64,000 bases of DNA from contig CBDFNC010000001.1 of the NCBI GenBank assembly GCA_965249895.1, positions 1,240,001 to 1,304,000 of the forward strand. Direction: 5' to 3'. Source of the DNA: CBDFNC01 sp965249895. Its GTDB lineage: Bacteria; Pseudomonadota; Gammaproteobacteria; Enterobacterales; CBDFNC01. This document shows, one piece after another, positions 19,172 to 29,800 of the stretch; the first letter of the stretch is position 1; each line of letters begins with the position of its first letter. Both the position numbers and the translations under genes were made by a program. Below the pieces are notes generated by a model. It did not search any database, was not told where the DNA came from, and was given only the letters and a program-made list of their open reading frames with translations.

Positions 19172-20082
19172 TCGTGTCCCATTAACAGCAACATCAGCTG
19201 GCTTAATACAGGCTCTTTGGTATTGATCAGCCCTAACGGTAAGGGGCTGCCTGCCATGGCCTTATTCAATCGCTGCACCTTTTGCTGATATAAGTCAGTA
19301 TATTTTTGCTGGTTTTCCTCGGTAGCCTGAATGTTAATCAGCTCTTTGCCTTGGGATACACTCAAGCCATGCGCTTTGATAAGGTCGGCTTCCAATGGAT
19401 CTTGCACCAGAAACAACAAGATATTGGCCTTCTGTTGCAACACTTCCAGCTCGCCAATATCCGTTTCTCCTAAGCCATCAATATCCGTGATCAAAATAAC
19501 CACACTCTGATTGTTTAGACTGGCCAGCAAGGGTTTGACCTGGGTAAACAGGGATGGACTGGGATCGGCGTTAGTGGTCAGGTTAAGTTGATGATTAGCA
19601 GTCACTATGGCTTCCAGAAACTGGGCTACATTGTTGGCCGAACGCCTGGGAGGAAGCTGCTTAATGCCGTTGACGCCTGCGACTACACCGCCGACCCTGT
19701 CTCCCGAGCCGAGGGCAGCCCAGGCTAACAAGGCCGCTAATTCCGCAGCCACCACGGATTTGGTTTTCTCGACACTGCCAAAAAACATAGCTAGCCGTTG
19801 ATCCACCACAATATGAACCGGCCTGTCCGTTTCTTCGGAATATACTCGGACATAGGGTTTACCCAGGCGAGCAGTGGTACGAGGATCTATCTGGCGGATA
19901 TTGTCTCCAGGCTGATACTGCCTTAGTTCCTCGAAATTAAGGCCGCTGCCTCTTAATCGTGAAGCATGGTTGCCGGACAAGATCCCCGCAGGGCGGTAAC
20001 TCGGCGACAGACGGAGATGATGTCCTGGCTCGCGTAATGCCAGTAAAGCAGGCAAACTGGTGTAAATACGTTCGTCTTGCAC
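19168..20082 (-). CDS. DUF58 domain protein
   Basis: 304 residues. The family core is easily seen: GSGLNFEELRQYQPGDNIRQIDPR (about residues 46-69), then an A-domain-like fold with VHIVVDQRLAMFFGS. DUF58 proteins are soluble partners of MoxR ATPases and probably adapt them to VWA-containing substrates. It lies 33 bases after moxR and overlaps the DUF4381 gene by 4 bases. Confidence 0.87.
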   Translation of the reverse strand: MQDERIYTSLPALLALREPGHHLRLSPSYRPAGILSGNHASRLRGSGLNFEELRQYQPGDNIRQIDPRTTARLGKPYVRVYSEETDRPVHIVVDQRLAMFFGSVEKTKSVVAAELAALLAWAALGSGDRVGGVVAGVNGIKQLPPRRSANNVAQFLEAIVTANHQLNLTTNADPSPSLFTQVKPLLASLNNQSVVILITDIDGLGETDIGELEVLQQKANILLFLVQDPLEADLIKAHGLSVSQGKELINIQATEENQQKYTDLYQQKVQRLNKAMAGSPLPLGLINTKEPVLSQLMLLLMGHE

Positions 20083-20115
20083 AGGCTTTTAACTCCAAAA
20101 CGTGAGGTTGCTTGC

Positions 20116-21093
20116 CTATAAAACAGGCGTGGCTTTAACCAATTCAGTCACCAGTTCAGGCGCGGTTTTACCTTCGGCTATGGCGGCATAACTCAGCATC
20201 AGCCTGTGATTTAACACAGCAATGACCACCGCCCTGACATCGTCGGGATCGACATAATCTCGCCCTGCTAATACGGCATGGGCGCGGGCCGCTTTGTCCA
20301 GCGCTATGCTGGCCCTTGGGCTGGCGCCGATCTTGATATAGTCTGCCAGTCGGCTGTCGGGATAGCGCTCAGGGTGGCGTGTGGCCATCACCAGAGAGAC
20401 TATGTATTTCTCCATGTTCTCAGATACATATACCTGATGTACCAGTTTTCTGGCGGCCAGGATTAAGCTTTCCGCATTCTCTATTGGAGTCAGTGCTGGT
20501 TGTTTATTTTCTTCCTGCCCGCGCACCAGGCGAATAATGTCCAGCTCTGTGTCATCATCTGGATAATCCAAGGTGAGCTTAAACATAAATCTGTCCATCT
20601 GGGCTTCAGGCAAAGGATAAGTACCTTCCTGCTCGATGGGGTTTTGGGTCGCCAACACCAGGAACACAGTTTCCATGGGGTGACTGGTATTGCCAACGGT
20701 TACCTGGCGCTCTTCCATGGCTTCCAGCAAAGCGGATTGCACCTTGGGCGGCGCCCGGTTGATTTCATCGGCGAGCAAAATATGGTTAAACACAGGCCCG
20801 GGATTAAAATCTATCTGCTTATCACCTGAGGTGGAAAGGGCTTCATAGCCGATAACGTCGGAGGGCAGTAAATCAGGGGTAAACTGTACCCGCCCTTTGG
20901 ACAATGCCAGCATCTCTGCCAGGGTTTTAACCGAGCGTGTCTTGGCCGTACCCGGTAAGCCTTCGAGTAACACATGGCCGTCGGCGAGTAATGCCAGGAT
21001 CAATCCATCGACGATATGGGATTGGCCCAGCACTTGAGAACTCAGCGCTTCCTGCAGTAAGCCAAGTTGCTGGTATATGGTTTTATGTTCCAT
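20116..21093 (-). CDS. MoxR-family AAA+ ATPase
   Basis: A 325-residue AAA+ protein with Walker A GLPGTAKT (about residues 40-47), Walker B LLADEINRAPPKVQSALLEAMEE (about 105-127), sensor region ATQNPIEQEGTYPLPEAQMDRF and the C-terminal lid ASPRASIALDKAARAHA. MoxR ATPases act as chaperones with VWA partners, all of which follow in this operon. It is the first gene, separated from the sulfatase by a terminator. Confidence 0.92.
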   Translation of the reverse strand: MEHKTIYQQLGLLQEALSSQVLGQSHIVDGLILALLADGHVLLEGLPGTAKTRSVKTLAEMLALSKGRVQFTPDLLPSDVIGYEALSTSGDKQIDFNPGPVFNHILLADEINRAPPKVQSALLEAMEERQVTVGNTSHPMETVFLVLATQNPIEQEGTYPLPEAQMDRFMFKLTLDYPDDDTELDIIRLVRGQEENKQPALTPIENAESLILAARKLVHQVYVSENMEKYIVSLVMATRHPERYPDSRLADYIKIGASPRASIALDKAARAHAVLAGRDYVDPDDVRAVVIAVLNHRLMLSYAAIAEGKTAPELVTELVKATPVL

Positions 21094-21158
21094 AACAATC
21101 CTTTGATAGAGCGGCTGTTAGCTAATTCTTTACGTTTGATTAGGGTAATAATCGGTTG

Positions 21159-21180
21159 AAAAAGGGCGCATGCGCCCTTA
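21159..21180 (-). terminator. Terminator after the sulfatase gene
   Basis: On the minus strand AAGGGCGCATGCGCCCTT is a perfect palindrome followed by a run of T. It separates the sulfatase from the moxR operon, so the two are probably independent transcripts. Confidence 0.75.
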
Positions 21181-21186
21181 TTTGGT

Positions 21187-22740
21187 TTATTTACTAGTGG
21201 GTTGTTGCAGCTTTTCCATCACCTGATCCAGGCTAAAGCTGGCGGCTTTTTGACTAGCTGGAAATTCCTTAAAGGTTTCCAGGAATTTACCCACATATGC
21301 CTGAGCGGGCACTAACATATATGCATGATCTATCAACCAGTCCCAATAAGTATTGGAAGTGATATCAGCATTTTCGTACGGATCCATGCGCAAGTTGAAG
21401 ATCTTAGGCAAACGCAATTCGGTGAAAGGTTCAGCCCAAAGCTGCAAGGTGCCTGCCTGCCTTTGCTCCATAAATACAAGCTTCCACTTGTTGAAGCGAA
21501 GTGCCGCCAGATCGCCATCATCGGTAAAGTAGAAAATCTCTTCACGACGGCCTTTTTCTTCTTTACCGGTCAGATAAGGCAGGAAGTTATAGCCGTCAAG
21601 GTGGTTCTTGAAGGTCTTATCACCGGCTTTATGGCCTTTCAACAGTTTTTCCTTAACCTTGTCGTCGCCTGCTGCGGCAGCGAAGGTCGGCAGCCAGTCC
21701 ATATGGTGCATGATTTCGTTGGAAATAGAGCCTTCCTTTATTTGACCAGGCCAACGAACCATAGCGGGTACCCTGTATGCGCCTTCCCAGTTGGTATTTT
21801 TTTCACCGCGAAATGGTGTGGTGCCTGCATCTGGCCAGCTATTCATATGTGGCCCGTTGTCGGTAGAATAGAAGACGATGGTATTGTCTTTGATACCCAG
21901 ATCATCGACTTTCTTCAGAAGCTGACCCACATGTTTATCATGCTCGACCATGCCATCGGCATATTCGCTAATACCTGTGGCGCCTTGCAGTTCAGGTTTT
22001 ACGTGGGTACGAAAGTGCATGCGAGTGCCGCTCCACCAGACGAAAAATGGCTTCTCGGCTTTAACCGTGCGCTCCATAAAGTCCATGGCCGCAGCGACGG
22101 TTTCATCGTCTATTGTTTCCATGCGTTTCTTGGTTAGCGGGCCTGTGTCTTCAATCTTACCGTCTGCGGATGACTTGATTACGCCGCGGGGGCCGAATTT
22201 TTTACGGAACTCTGGATCCTTGGGATAATCAACATTTTCAGGCTCTTCTTCCGCATTTAGGTGATACAAATTACCGAAGAACTCATCGAAACCATGAGCG
22301 GTTGGCAAAAATTTATCCTGATCACCCAGATGGTTTTTGCCAAATTGTCCGGTGGCATAACCCAGCGGTTTAAGTACTTCTGCGATAGTGATATCGGTTG
22401 CCTGTAAACCGACATCGGCGCCTGGCATTCCCACCTTACTTAGGCCTGTACGAAAAACACTCTGGCCGGTAATAAAGGTAGAGCGGCCCGCGGTGCACGA
22501 CTGCTCGCCGTAGTAATCGGTAAACATCATGCCTTGTTTGGCGATGCTATCGATATTCGGGGTTTGATACCCCATCAACCCAAAGGTATAAGCACTGATA
22601 TTAGACTGACCAATATCATCTCCCCAGATAACCAGAATATTAGGTTTCTCTGCTGCTGACAGGTTGGCGGACGCCAAACCTACAGCCGCCACAGAAAGAA
22701 GAGTAAAACTCTTTTTCATTAAAAATCGCATACTAGCCAT
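21187..22740 (-). CDS. Exported sulfatase (arylsulfatase family)
   Basis: A protein of 517 residues with a signal peptide (MKKSFTLLSVAAVGLASANLSAAE is preceded by a short N-terminal extension). The alkaline-phosphatase fold shows NILVIWGDDIGQSN near residue 35 and the formylglycine site in EQSCTAGRSTFITGQ near 80: the C-x-A-x-R form rather than C-x-P-x-R. GQFGKNHLGD and FYSTDNGPH are further family motifs. It would need a formylglycine-generating enzyme, not seen here. Start 22740 was chosen because GGAG (22750-22747) lies 6 bases upstream. The substrate, perhaps a sulfated polysaccharide or phenol ester, is unknown. Confidence 0.88.
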   Translation of the reverse strand: MASMRFLMKKSFTLLSVAAVGLASANLSAAEKPNILVIWGDDIGQSNISAYTFGLMGYQTPNIDSIAKQGMMFTDYYGEQSCTAGRSTFITGQSVFRTGLSKVGMPGADVGLQATDITIAEVLKPLGYATGQFGKNHLGDQDKFLPTAHGFDEFFGNLYHLNAEEEPENVDYPKDPEFRKKFGPRGVIKSSADGKIEDTGPLTKKRMETIDDETVAAAMDFMERTVKAEKPFFVWWSGTRMHFRTHVKPELQGATGISEYADGMVEHDKHVGQLLKKVDDLGIKDNTIVFYSTDNGPHMNSWPDAGTTPFRGEKNTNWEGAYRVPAMVRWPGQIKEGSISNEIMHHMDWLPTFAAAAGDDKVKEKLLKGHKAGDKTFKNHLDGYNFLPYLTGKEEKGRREEIFYFTDDGDLAALRFNKWKLVFMEQRQAGTLQLWAEPFTELRLPKIFNLRMDPYENADITSNTYWDWLIDHAYMLVPAQAYVGKFLETFKEFPASQKAASFSLDQVMEKLQQPTSK

Positions 22741-22986
22741 GTAAATCTCCATACCCTTTTGTAAATTAGGTTGCTAATACTCATGCATCATTTCGCCTAT
22801 CAGAGTAGCAAGTGAGGAAAATATATTCCGCCCACGGAAATGATACATCAACAAAACATAAATAAAACGTGCTATTTATGAGCTTTGTGATAATTTTTAA
22901 CTTGTTATCATGATCTTATATTGACATATAACATTATTATGGTCCTGTTGGAATAAGCCTAAAGTGGGTAAGTCGGAGGGTGTTTA

Positions 22987-24006
22987 ATGAGTACAAGAAG
23001 CGTAAATAAGGTGATATCAAGTAGCGTATATAAGGTGATATTAGGAGGGGTATTGGTGGCTTGCGTCAATGCCTCCGCCCTGGCTGCAGATCCTTTACCA
23101 TCCTGGAATCAGGGGGTGAGTAAAGATAATATTATGGCGTTTGTTGATAAGGTAACTAAGCAGGGTGGGCAGGATTTTGTGCCTGAGTCTGAGCGAATTG
23201 CAGTATTTGATAATGACGGAACCCTGTGGTCTGAGAAGCCTGTGTATTTCCAGCTGTTGTTTGCCATGGACAGGGTGAAAACCCTAGCGGCAAAACATCC
23301 GGAATGGAAAACGACACAACCCTTTAAAGCCGTACTTGAGAATGACCAGGCGGCGCTGGCTAAATCCGGCGAGAAAGGCTTGTTAAAAATTATTGCAGCG
23401 ACCCATGCAGGACTGACCACCAGTGAGTTTCAACAGGTGGTCAGCGACTGGTTAGCGACGGCCAAACACCCCAAATTTAACCGCCCCTTTACAGAGCTCG
23501 TTTACCAACCCATGTTGGAGCTGCTGGATTACTTACGCGCCAATGGTTTTAAAACCTATATTGTTTCCGGCGGAGGTATCGAATTTATGCGACCCTGGGT
23601 AGAAAAGGTTTACGGTATTCCCCCGGAGCAGGTAGTGGGTAGCAGTATAAAAACCGAATTCCAGAATAACGACGGTAAAATGGCCTTAGTGCGTTTACCC
23701 GAAATTGACTTTATTGATGATAAGGAAGGTAAACCTGTTGGTATTCAAAAGTTTATTGGGAGGCGGCCGCTAGCGGCTTTTGGAAACTCCGATGGTGACT
23801 GGCAGATGCTGCAATGGACAGCCGCTGGTGATGGTCCTAGATTTATGTCTCTGGTGCACCACACAGATGATAAACGCGAGTGGGCATACGACAAGGACTC
23901 CCACGTGGGTAAGCTGGATAAAGCGCTTACTCAGGCGGAGGAGGAAGGCTGGACAGTGGCAGATATGAAAAACGATTGGAAGGTTATTTACCCCTTTCAG
24001 AAGTAG
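22987..24006 (+). CDS. Exported HAD-family phosphatase
   Basis: 339 residues with a signal peptide ending near residue 34 (VNASALAAD). HAD motif I is VFDNDGTLWSEKP near residue 75, with the DxD/DxDGT core, motif II is in TYIVSGGGIEFM near 195, and motif IV in AFGNSDGDWQM near 263. It should hydrolyse a phosphate ester in the periplasm. GGAGG lies 7 bases before the ATG. It is divergent from the sulfatase gene; both products are exported hydrolases, so joint use of an organic ester is plausible. Confidence 0.82.
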   Translation: MSTRSVNKVISSSVYKVILGGVLVACVNASALAADPLPSWNQGVSKDNIMAFVDKVTKQGGQDFVPESERIAVFDNDGTLWSEKPVYFQLLFAMDRVKTLAAKHPEWKTTQPFKAVLENDQAALAKSGEKGLLKIIAATHAGLTTSEFQQVVSDWLATAKHPKFNRPFTELVYQPMLELLDYLRANGFKTYIVSGGGIEFMRPWVEKVYGIPPEQVVGSSIKTEFQNNDGKMALVRLPEIDFIDDKEGKPVGIQKFIGRRPLAAFGNSDGDWQMLQWTAAGDGPRFMSLVHHTDDKREWAYDKDSHVGKLDKALTQAEEEGWTVADMKNDWKVIYPFQK

Positions 24007-24031
24007 CCTTGAAGGGAGCGTATTACTCCCA

Positions 24032-26395
24032 TTATTGCATCGGATCCCTAAGCCCAAATCTAAACAGTGTCTCTTGTGTCGTATCGATCAACTCAGCCAA
24101 ACCGGCCACAGTCCAGATTTCATCTTCAAGGATCTTAGCCTTATGGATTGCATATTGGGCGATATAGTCCAGCTCACTGGAAAAGGTCTGGGTGTCAGGT
24201 TTACCTATGCGGTTTAATTTATAGCTAATAGAAAAGAAATAACCGCTTTGCAGCGCCTGAGAAATAAAGGATTTACGCTCACTATCATCCATAAACTCTT
24301 TAAGCAGTCGGGTATGAACTTCCTGATGTCGGTCCAGGTGAATATACAGCTCTGTTTTTAGGTCGATCTCCTGGGCAAGAGGGCGCTTTAGTTGGTTGGA
24401 AATCAATAGTTCTTTAAATCCATTTTGGAGTATGGGATAGAGATTGTAATGTTGCTGACTATTACTAAGTGCGCTGAAGAGGGGGGCAAGGCGATTTAAC
24501 TGAGGCTGCATAGCCAGCTTATCGGCGTCATATCTGCCGTGAAAGCGGCTAATAAATACCCCGGCCCCTAAAAACTGCTGGCAATATAAGGCCTTTAACG
24601 CAGTGTCTAACCCTGGATTAAGTTTTGGTTCGCTGGCTTCTTTTAATTTACCAGGATTACTTTCGATCAGCAGCTGAAAAAATGCGGTTGCGGCGTGTTG
24701 TTTCGCTTTAACGGCTTTCAAATGAAGTATGGTTTTAGCCTTATTGGAATTAATTACCTCATATTTTAATTGGCTAAGGGTTAGGTTTTTAGTCAGTTTT
24801 TGGAGTTTAGGCAGGCTCAGCTCGAGCACTTGGCCATGCTTTATTTGAGCTGTTTTATCCAGTAATACCTTCAGCCCCATGGTAGAGAAGTCTTCTATTC
24901 CACCTGTTAGGTTGGTATTACCTACAAGCACTTCTACGGGTGATTTATACAAGTAGCGTTTTTCATAGCGCTGCTGGATAAACTTCAGTGGGATCTGCTC
25001 AATGGGATCACCGGGTCCGTAGTGGACAAATCGATTAAGCTGGTTGGCCTCAGTTAGTTTACAGGGCAGAGCCTGGTAACTGGATTGTTTAAAGTCATGG
25101 GTTATATCCTGGAGTAAACCCAGATAAGCAATGGCCTCTGACTTTTCCAGTGCAGTTTGGCATACATCCGGCAATTGTTTAATGTCAAGCTCGGTCGCTT
25201 TTATTTGCAGCTTATAAACACGCCAATTGGGTTTTCGGGCGCCAAATGCCAGAAACAGAGTTTTTAAGCCTGATTCTTGCAATTCATCTTTGCTTGCGGA
25301 AAGAAAATGAATTTTTCCGTCTGTTGTATGGGTAAAGGAGTACAACAGAGTTTCTTTTACTAAATTATGCTGTCTGAGCAGTTTTTTAATGCGAGTCTGG
25401 CTGATTAGGAATGACAGGCAATCCTGGCCACTTTCATCGCGCCAATATTCCAGTATGTCACGGTTAACCTGATTGCTAAGCACCATTTTGAATTCCGGTG
25501 CTTGGTTTATATATAAGGGGAGGCCTTGCATTTTCGGTAAATAATAAGCCTCATAAGCCCTTGTTTTGACCTCTTTGATCAGGTTATCCAGGTTCAGCTT
25601 GTATTTATATTTGTTGCTGTGAATAAAGTCCTGGATAAAAACATCGAAAGGGTTGATTGTTTTGGTTCGAGCTAACCTTAACCAGAGAATGTTGTCCTTT
25701 GTTTCTTGAGCAACCACGCTGTAGTAAACCGGGGTTCTTAACTCGGGATTAGCGTACTCATTTTGCAATCCGGTAAAGGTAATACCAACTTCAGCGCCGT
25801 TTTTTATATGTTGGGAGGCGCTGATTCTTAGTCTTAACCCGGAAATAGAAATATCTGAGGTGGTGGCATCGATGACATCCAGGTAGTCAAGCTGCGCCTG
25901 CACCTGAATAGCAAAATGCATACGCTCTGCCACTCTGCCTTGATAGCGGGAAAAACTTAGTTTATCTACTTGAAGGCTTCGGTAAACATCTTTTGCTTGC
26001 TCTTCATCATCGCCGGTGAAAATGATATCTGCGGGCAGTTTCTTTTTATTGAGAACGCTAAAGTGATTTTCTGTGTTTAACACAGCTTCGTAAACACCTA
26101 TGGTGTATTGACCACGATACAGTTTCAGGCTTTTCTCAAAGGTTTTTATGCCAAGGGGATCGAGAAAATGGAGCTGTTGCTCGTGCTGATATTCTTCACA
26201 CTCAGCATCAACTTTTCCGCGTAAGTCGATTAAGCGGCGGCAAGGGGTAGCTAACCGCTTAAGCTCCATTTTAAGCAGAAATTTACTGTTATTGCTTTCA
26301 CCAAACATGACGCGATCGAAAAGCTCGTCAAAATCAGGCTCGTATCTAAGTGACAGTAACTGGTCTATCTGTCCCTGGTAATTTTCTAAATCCAT
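24032..26395 (-). CDS. Large protein with two PilZ (c-di-GMP-binding) domains
   Basis: 787 residues with no membrane segment. Two PilZ signatures are visible: RVAERMHF with DISISGLRL (about residues 150-200), and RYEKRYLY with EDFSTMGLKV (about 478-515). Each has the RxxxR and (D/N)xSxxG motifs that bind cyclic di-GMP. The rest is unassigned. It ends 25 bases from the convergent HAD gene and is divergent from the giant PEP-CTERM gene 447 bp away, so it may control or respond to surface-protein production. The region between the domains should be examined for degenerate PilZ copies. Confidence 0.82.
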   Translation of the reverse strand: MDLENYQGQIDQLLSLRYEPDFDELFDRVMFGESNNSKFLLKMELKRLATPCRRLIDLRGKVDAECEEYQHEQQLHFLDPLGIKTFEKSLKLYRGQYTIGVYEAVLNTENHFSVLNKKKLPADIIFTGDDEEQAKDVYRSLQVDKLSFSRYQGRVAERMHFAIQVQAQLDYLDVIDATTSDISISGLRLRISASQHIKNGAEVGITFTGLQNEYANPELRTPVYYSVVAQETKDNILWLRLARTKTINPFDVFIQDFIHSNKYKYKLNLDNLIKEVKTRAYEAYYLPKMQGLPLYINQAPEFKMVLSNQVNRDILEYWRDESGQDCLSFLISQTRIKKLLRQHNLVKETLLYSFTHTTDGKIHFLSASKDELQESGLKTLFLAFGARKPNWRVYKLQIKATELDIKQLPDVCQTALEKSEAIAYLGLLQDITHDFKQSSYQALPCKLTEANQLNRFVHYGPGDPIEQIPLKFIQQRYEKRYLYKSPVEVLVGNTNLTGGIEDFSTMGLKVLLDKTAQIKHGQVLELSLPKLQKLTKNLTLSQLKYEVINSNKAKTILHLKAVKAKQHAATAFFQLLIESNPGKLKEASEPKLNPGLDTALKALYCQQFLGAGVFISRFHGRYDADKLAMQPQLNRLAPLFSALSNSQQHYNLYPILQNGFKELLISNQLKRPLAQEIDLKTELYIHLDRHQEVHTRLLKEFMDDSERKSFISQALQSGYFFSISYKLNRIGKPDTQTFSSELDYIAQYAIHKAKILEDEIWTVAGLAELIDTTQETLFRFGLRDPMQ

Positions 26396-26699
26396 CGTTT
26401 GGTATGTCAGACTTCTTTACAACTAATTATTAGTTTACCCCTTTTATAGGGGTCCTTGCAGTCGATTTTTGTTGACTGAATGTGACTTAAGGCAAATTTC
26501 GCGCCGGAATATTAGCTAAAGTGAAGATGGTTACACCCCTGTACTCGCGCTATTCCAGGTGCGTTTAGCTACTTTTAGTCAATTTTTTGTCGGTTTATTG
26601 AATCAATGTTGACTGAAAATTTAGCGCTCTTCCTGTCAACAATTTTTACAGAGTTACAGTGGTAGATAAAGGAGTAGTTTTGACTTTTCTTTTAATACC

Positions 26700-26780
26700 A
26701 TGAAAAACAAAGTATTTATTTTTATTTGCTGGTTTGGTCTGCTTCTTGCCCTGGTGTTCCTCGTGCATGGATGTCGCTAG
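26700..26780 (+). other. Possible 26-residue hydrophobic peptide
   Basis: An ATG at 26700 opens a frame coding for MKNKVFIFICWFGLLLALVF plus HGCR-type residues and a TAG. It looks like a membrane or signal-anchor peptide. There is no ribosome site within 15 bases, and a possible sigma-54 promoter lies inside it, so it may be non-coding. Confidence 0.2.
26735..26749 (+). promoter_or_regulatory. Candidate sigma-54 promoter of the giant gene
   Basis: TGGTCTGCTTCTTGC has GG and GC separated by 10 bases and an exact TTGC -12 element; the -24 part is TGG but then departs from the consensus. Start of transcription would be about 82 bases before the chosen ATG. Some PEP-CTERM genes in other bacteria are sigma-54 dependent, which is why it was considered. 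Confidence 0.3.
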
Positions 26781-26842
26781 TCCACAAGTATCCGGATGGG
26801 TATGTGGTTTGTGGATTCTTTTTCTTAAAAGAGATAGTGACG

Positions 26843-29800
26843 ATGACCCCTCTACGAATCAGTGTATCCCTTTGTTTTCTCGTTTCTTTTGTGCTGTTTT
26901 CTGGCGCGGCCTATGCGGCTGTCGACACGGTTAACGGCGCAGCTGGTGCGAATGGTGTCCAGGGGGCCGCGGGTGATCCCGGCGATCCGGGGACCGATGG
27001 TGCAGCCGGTGATGATGCGGTGGCGAACGCCACCACAGTTAATACAGACGCGAGCAATACCGCCACGGCTAACGCTGGAAGAGGCGGTAGCGGTGGTCGT
27101 GGCGGTACTGGCTCTGTTCCAGGCGCCGATGGCGGTGATGGTGGTCTTGGTGCGAAAGGGGGGGATGCAGATGCTACAGCCAGCACGACAGTCACTGCGG
27201 GCAGCGCCAGCTCCACCACAAATGCCACCGGCGGTGCCGGTGGTGCAGGCGCCGCCGGGGGGACACCTGGAGCGGGAGGTACGTCTGGGTTAGGAGGTCA
27301 TGCCGGGGCTGGCGGTGATGCCAATGTTACCGGTGAATCAGTCAATAATGGCGGCGGCTCGGCAACGGCGAATGCGACAGTTACAGGGGGCACCGGGGGC
27401 AATGCTTCATCGCCAGATGCAAATGGCGGCAGTGGCGGGGCAGCCAGCTTAACCTCGGTAAACGCAACTTCCAACGGTGGCAGCGTGACTGCTAATGGTA
27501 CGGCGCGAGGCGGCAGGGGTGGTAACGCCGAAGGAAACGGAACGGCAGGCGATGGCGCCGCGGTTGTTCTGAATAATGCGGTAACCGGCTCTACCTCAGG
27601 CTCTTTAACCTTGTTCCAACGCACGGATGGAGGTCACGGCGGTAATGTTAAAGACGGTCTGGCGGGCGTAGCGGGCAACAGCAGCAGCACCTTGAGTAAA
27701 GCAGGCAGTGGCAGCAATGTTTTCTTACGGGCAGATTCCCACGCCGGTGACGGCGGAATTACTACTTCCGCGGCAGGTACCGCGGCAAGTGGCGGGGCCG
27801 CTACGGCGAGTGTAACAGTGTCAAATGACGCCGGCATAGCCCGATCTTTTACGGATGCCAGGGGTGGCATAGGAGGCCAGGGCATAGGCGGCGCAAATGC
27901 CGGTGACGGTGGCAACTCTACCGCGACCGGAGTGGCAAGCACCACCGGAGGTGGTAATACTGTAGATGTTGATAGCTTCGCCTGGTTCGATAATCGAGGC
28001 GGCCATGTAACCAGTGGGGTCGCTGGTGCAAAAACAGGTCGCGGGGGAGACTCCGACAGTAGCTCAAGCGGTACAGCCAGCGGTAGCAGCACTGTAATTG
28101 TACGTGATGAAGCCAGGGCTGGCACGGGTGGTGACGTCAACTCTGGTATCGGCTCGGGTAGTGCGGGCGGGGATGCGAGCTCAACATCTATCGGCAGTAA
28201 CGTGGGCAGCCTTAGCGTGACGGTAAACGGACAGGCCCACGGCGGCCAGGGAGGAAACGGTCGGGGGGCCGGAGAATCATCTGGTAATGGTGGCGCCGGG
28301 GATCTGGTTTCTGTTACAGGTACATCCACTACAGGTTCCTTGAGCGTAACGGGCACCGAAAGTGGTGGCGGTGGGGGTACGGGTAATACCAGTGCAGACG
28401 GCGGTGATGGTGCGGATTCAACCGTACTTAACGCCGTCAGTGGCTCCACAGCAGGCAATATGACCATATCCCAGACAGCAAACGCTGGAGAAGGTGGTGA
28501 TAGTAGCGGTGGTACGGCGGGCAATGCAGGTAATGCCAGCTCTTCATTTACTTCTGTGAGTGCCGATGGTGGCACCACTACGGGAAACAGTACGGCAAAA
28601 GGAGGCAAGGGCGGCGACGGCCTGGCGGCCGGTACTGACGGCACTGACGGTGGTACGGCAGCAGCCGCCATTGCCATTACAGATACGGCAAGCGTCACCG
28701 CCAACGCGACGGCAACCGCTGGCGCGGGTGGCACGGCGACCGGCAGTAAAGCGGGAGATGGTGGCACGGTTTCTCTGGGCGTTGACGCTGTGGGGGTATC
28801 GGGGACGTCCACGGGAGGTGGTTCCGTTACTGTAAAAGGGGTAGGCAACGGGGGAAACGGTGGTGCGGCAACCGGTAGCGCCGATGCGGGAAGCGGCGGT
28901 GATGTGAACCTGGTTAACAAAGTCGATGGTACCACCAGTGGTAATCTGACCCTGACCCAAAATGCCCTGGCAGGTGACAGTGGTAGCGTTCGCGATGGCG
29001 CCAATGGCACGGCGGGTAACGCCACCAGCTCGTTAACTAATGCGGACAGCAATAATAACAACACAGTGTTTATTGACGCGTTTGGTGGCCATGGCGGCAC
29101 TCGTACTTCTGCCGCAGGAAAGGCGGCCGATGGTGGTACGGGTACGGTGTCTGCCAATGCGAGTAACTCTGCAGGCATTGCCAGGGTTAATGCGGATGGC
29201 CGAGGCGGTAACGGCGGCTCAGGCAGTGGTGGCGCCGACGGTGGTGATGGCGGGAATGCGACTGCGGATGGCCAGGCATCCACTACGGGTGATGGTAATA
29301 CTGTCGATGTGGATACCCTAGCTCATAATTCGGGCCGTGGAACAGGCGGTGCGATTAACAGTGGCTCTGGTTCCCAGGCCGGTAATGGCGGTGATTCCAC
29401 CAGTACATCCACAGGCTCTGCCGCGGGCAACAGTATCGTTAATGTGAACGATCAATCCAGGGCAGGTCCTGGTGGTAATGTGAACTCGGGTACTGGCTCG
29501 GGTGGTACGGGTGGTAATGCGAGCTCGATGGCTGCGGGAGACAACAACGGCGGCAACTCGGTGACAGTGGTCAACCTTGCAGTGGGAGGTGCCGGAGGCA
29601 ATGGTCGCGGAGTCGGAGAGCAATCGGGAGACGGTGGTACGGGCAGCGTGGTTTCCACCACAGGAACCAGTACCGGGGGCGGTACGGTTTCGGTGACGAC
29701 GACCCAAACCGGGGGGGCCGGAGGAAATGGTGCCAGCAGTGCCAGTGGCGGCGCGGGAGCAAACTCCAGCCTGATAAATGCAGTCAGTGGAACTACCTCG

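Larger units (their letters stand above)
26396..26842. promoter_or_regulatory. Regulatory interval upstream of the giant gene
   Basis: This 447-bp AT-rich interval separates the PilZ gene from the giant surface-protein gene. It contains TGTTGACTGAA twice (26470-26480 and 26607-26617), the inverted related word CTGTCAACA (26633-26641) and TAGTCAA (26576-26582). Repeated TTGAC cores in both orientations look like binding sites for one regulator. No factor can be named. Confidence 0.4.

Noticed and set aside
26726..26842. Upstream extension of the giant gene to 26726
   Set aside because: The signal peptide begins at 26843, and the added residues have no family likeness and no ribosome site.
27634..29283. 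Long antisense frame (549 codons) within the giant gene
   Set aside because: It arises because the glycine-rich coding strand has few antisense stops. Composition is Pro/Ala/Val only and there is no ribosome site or homology.
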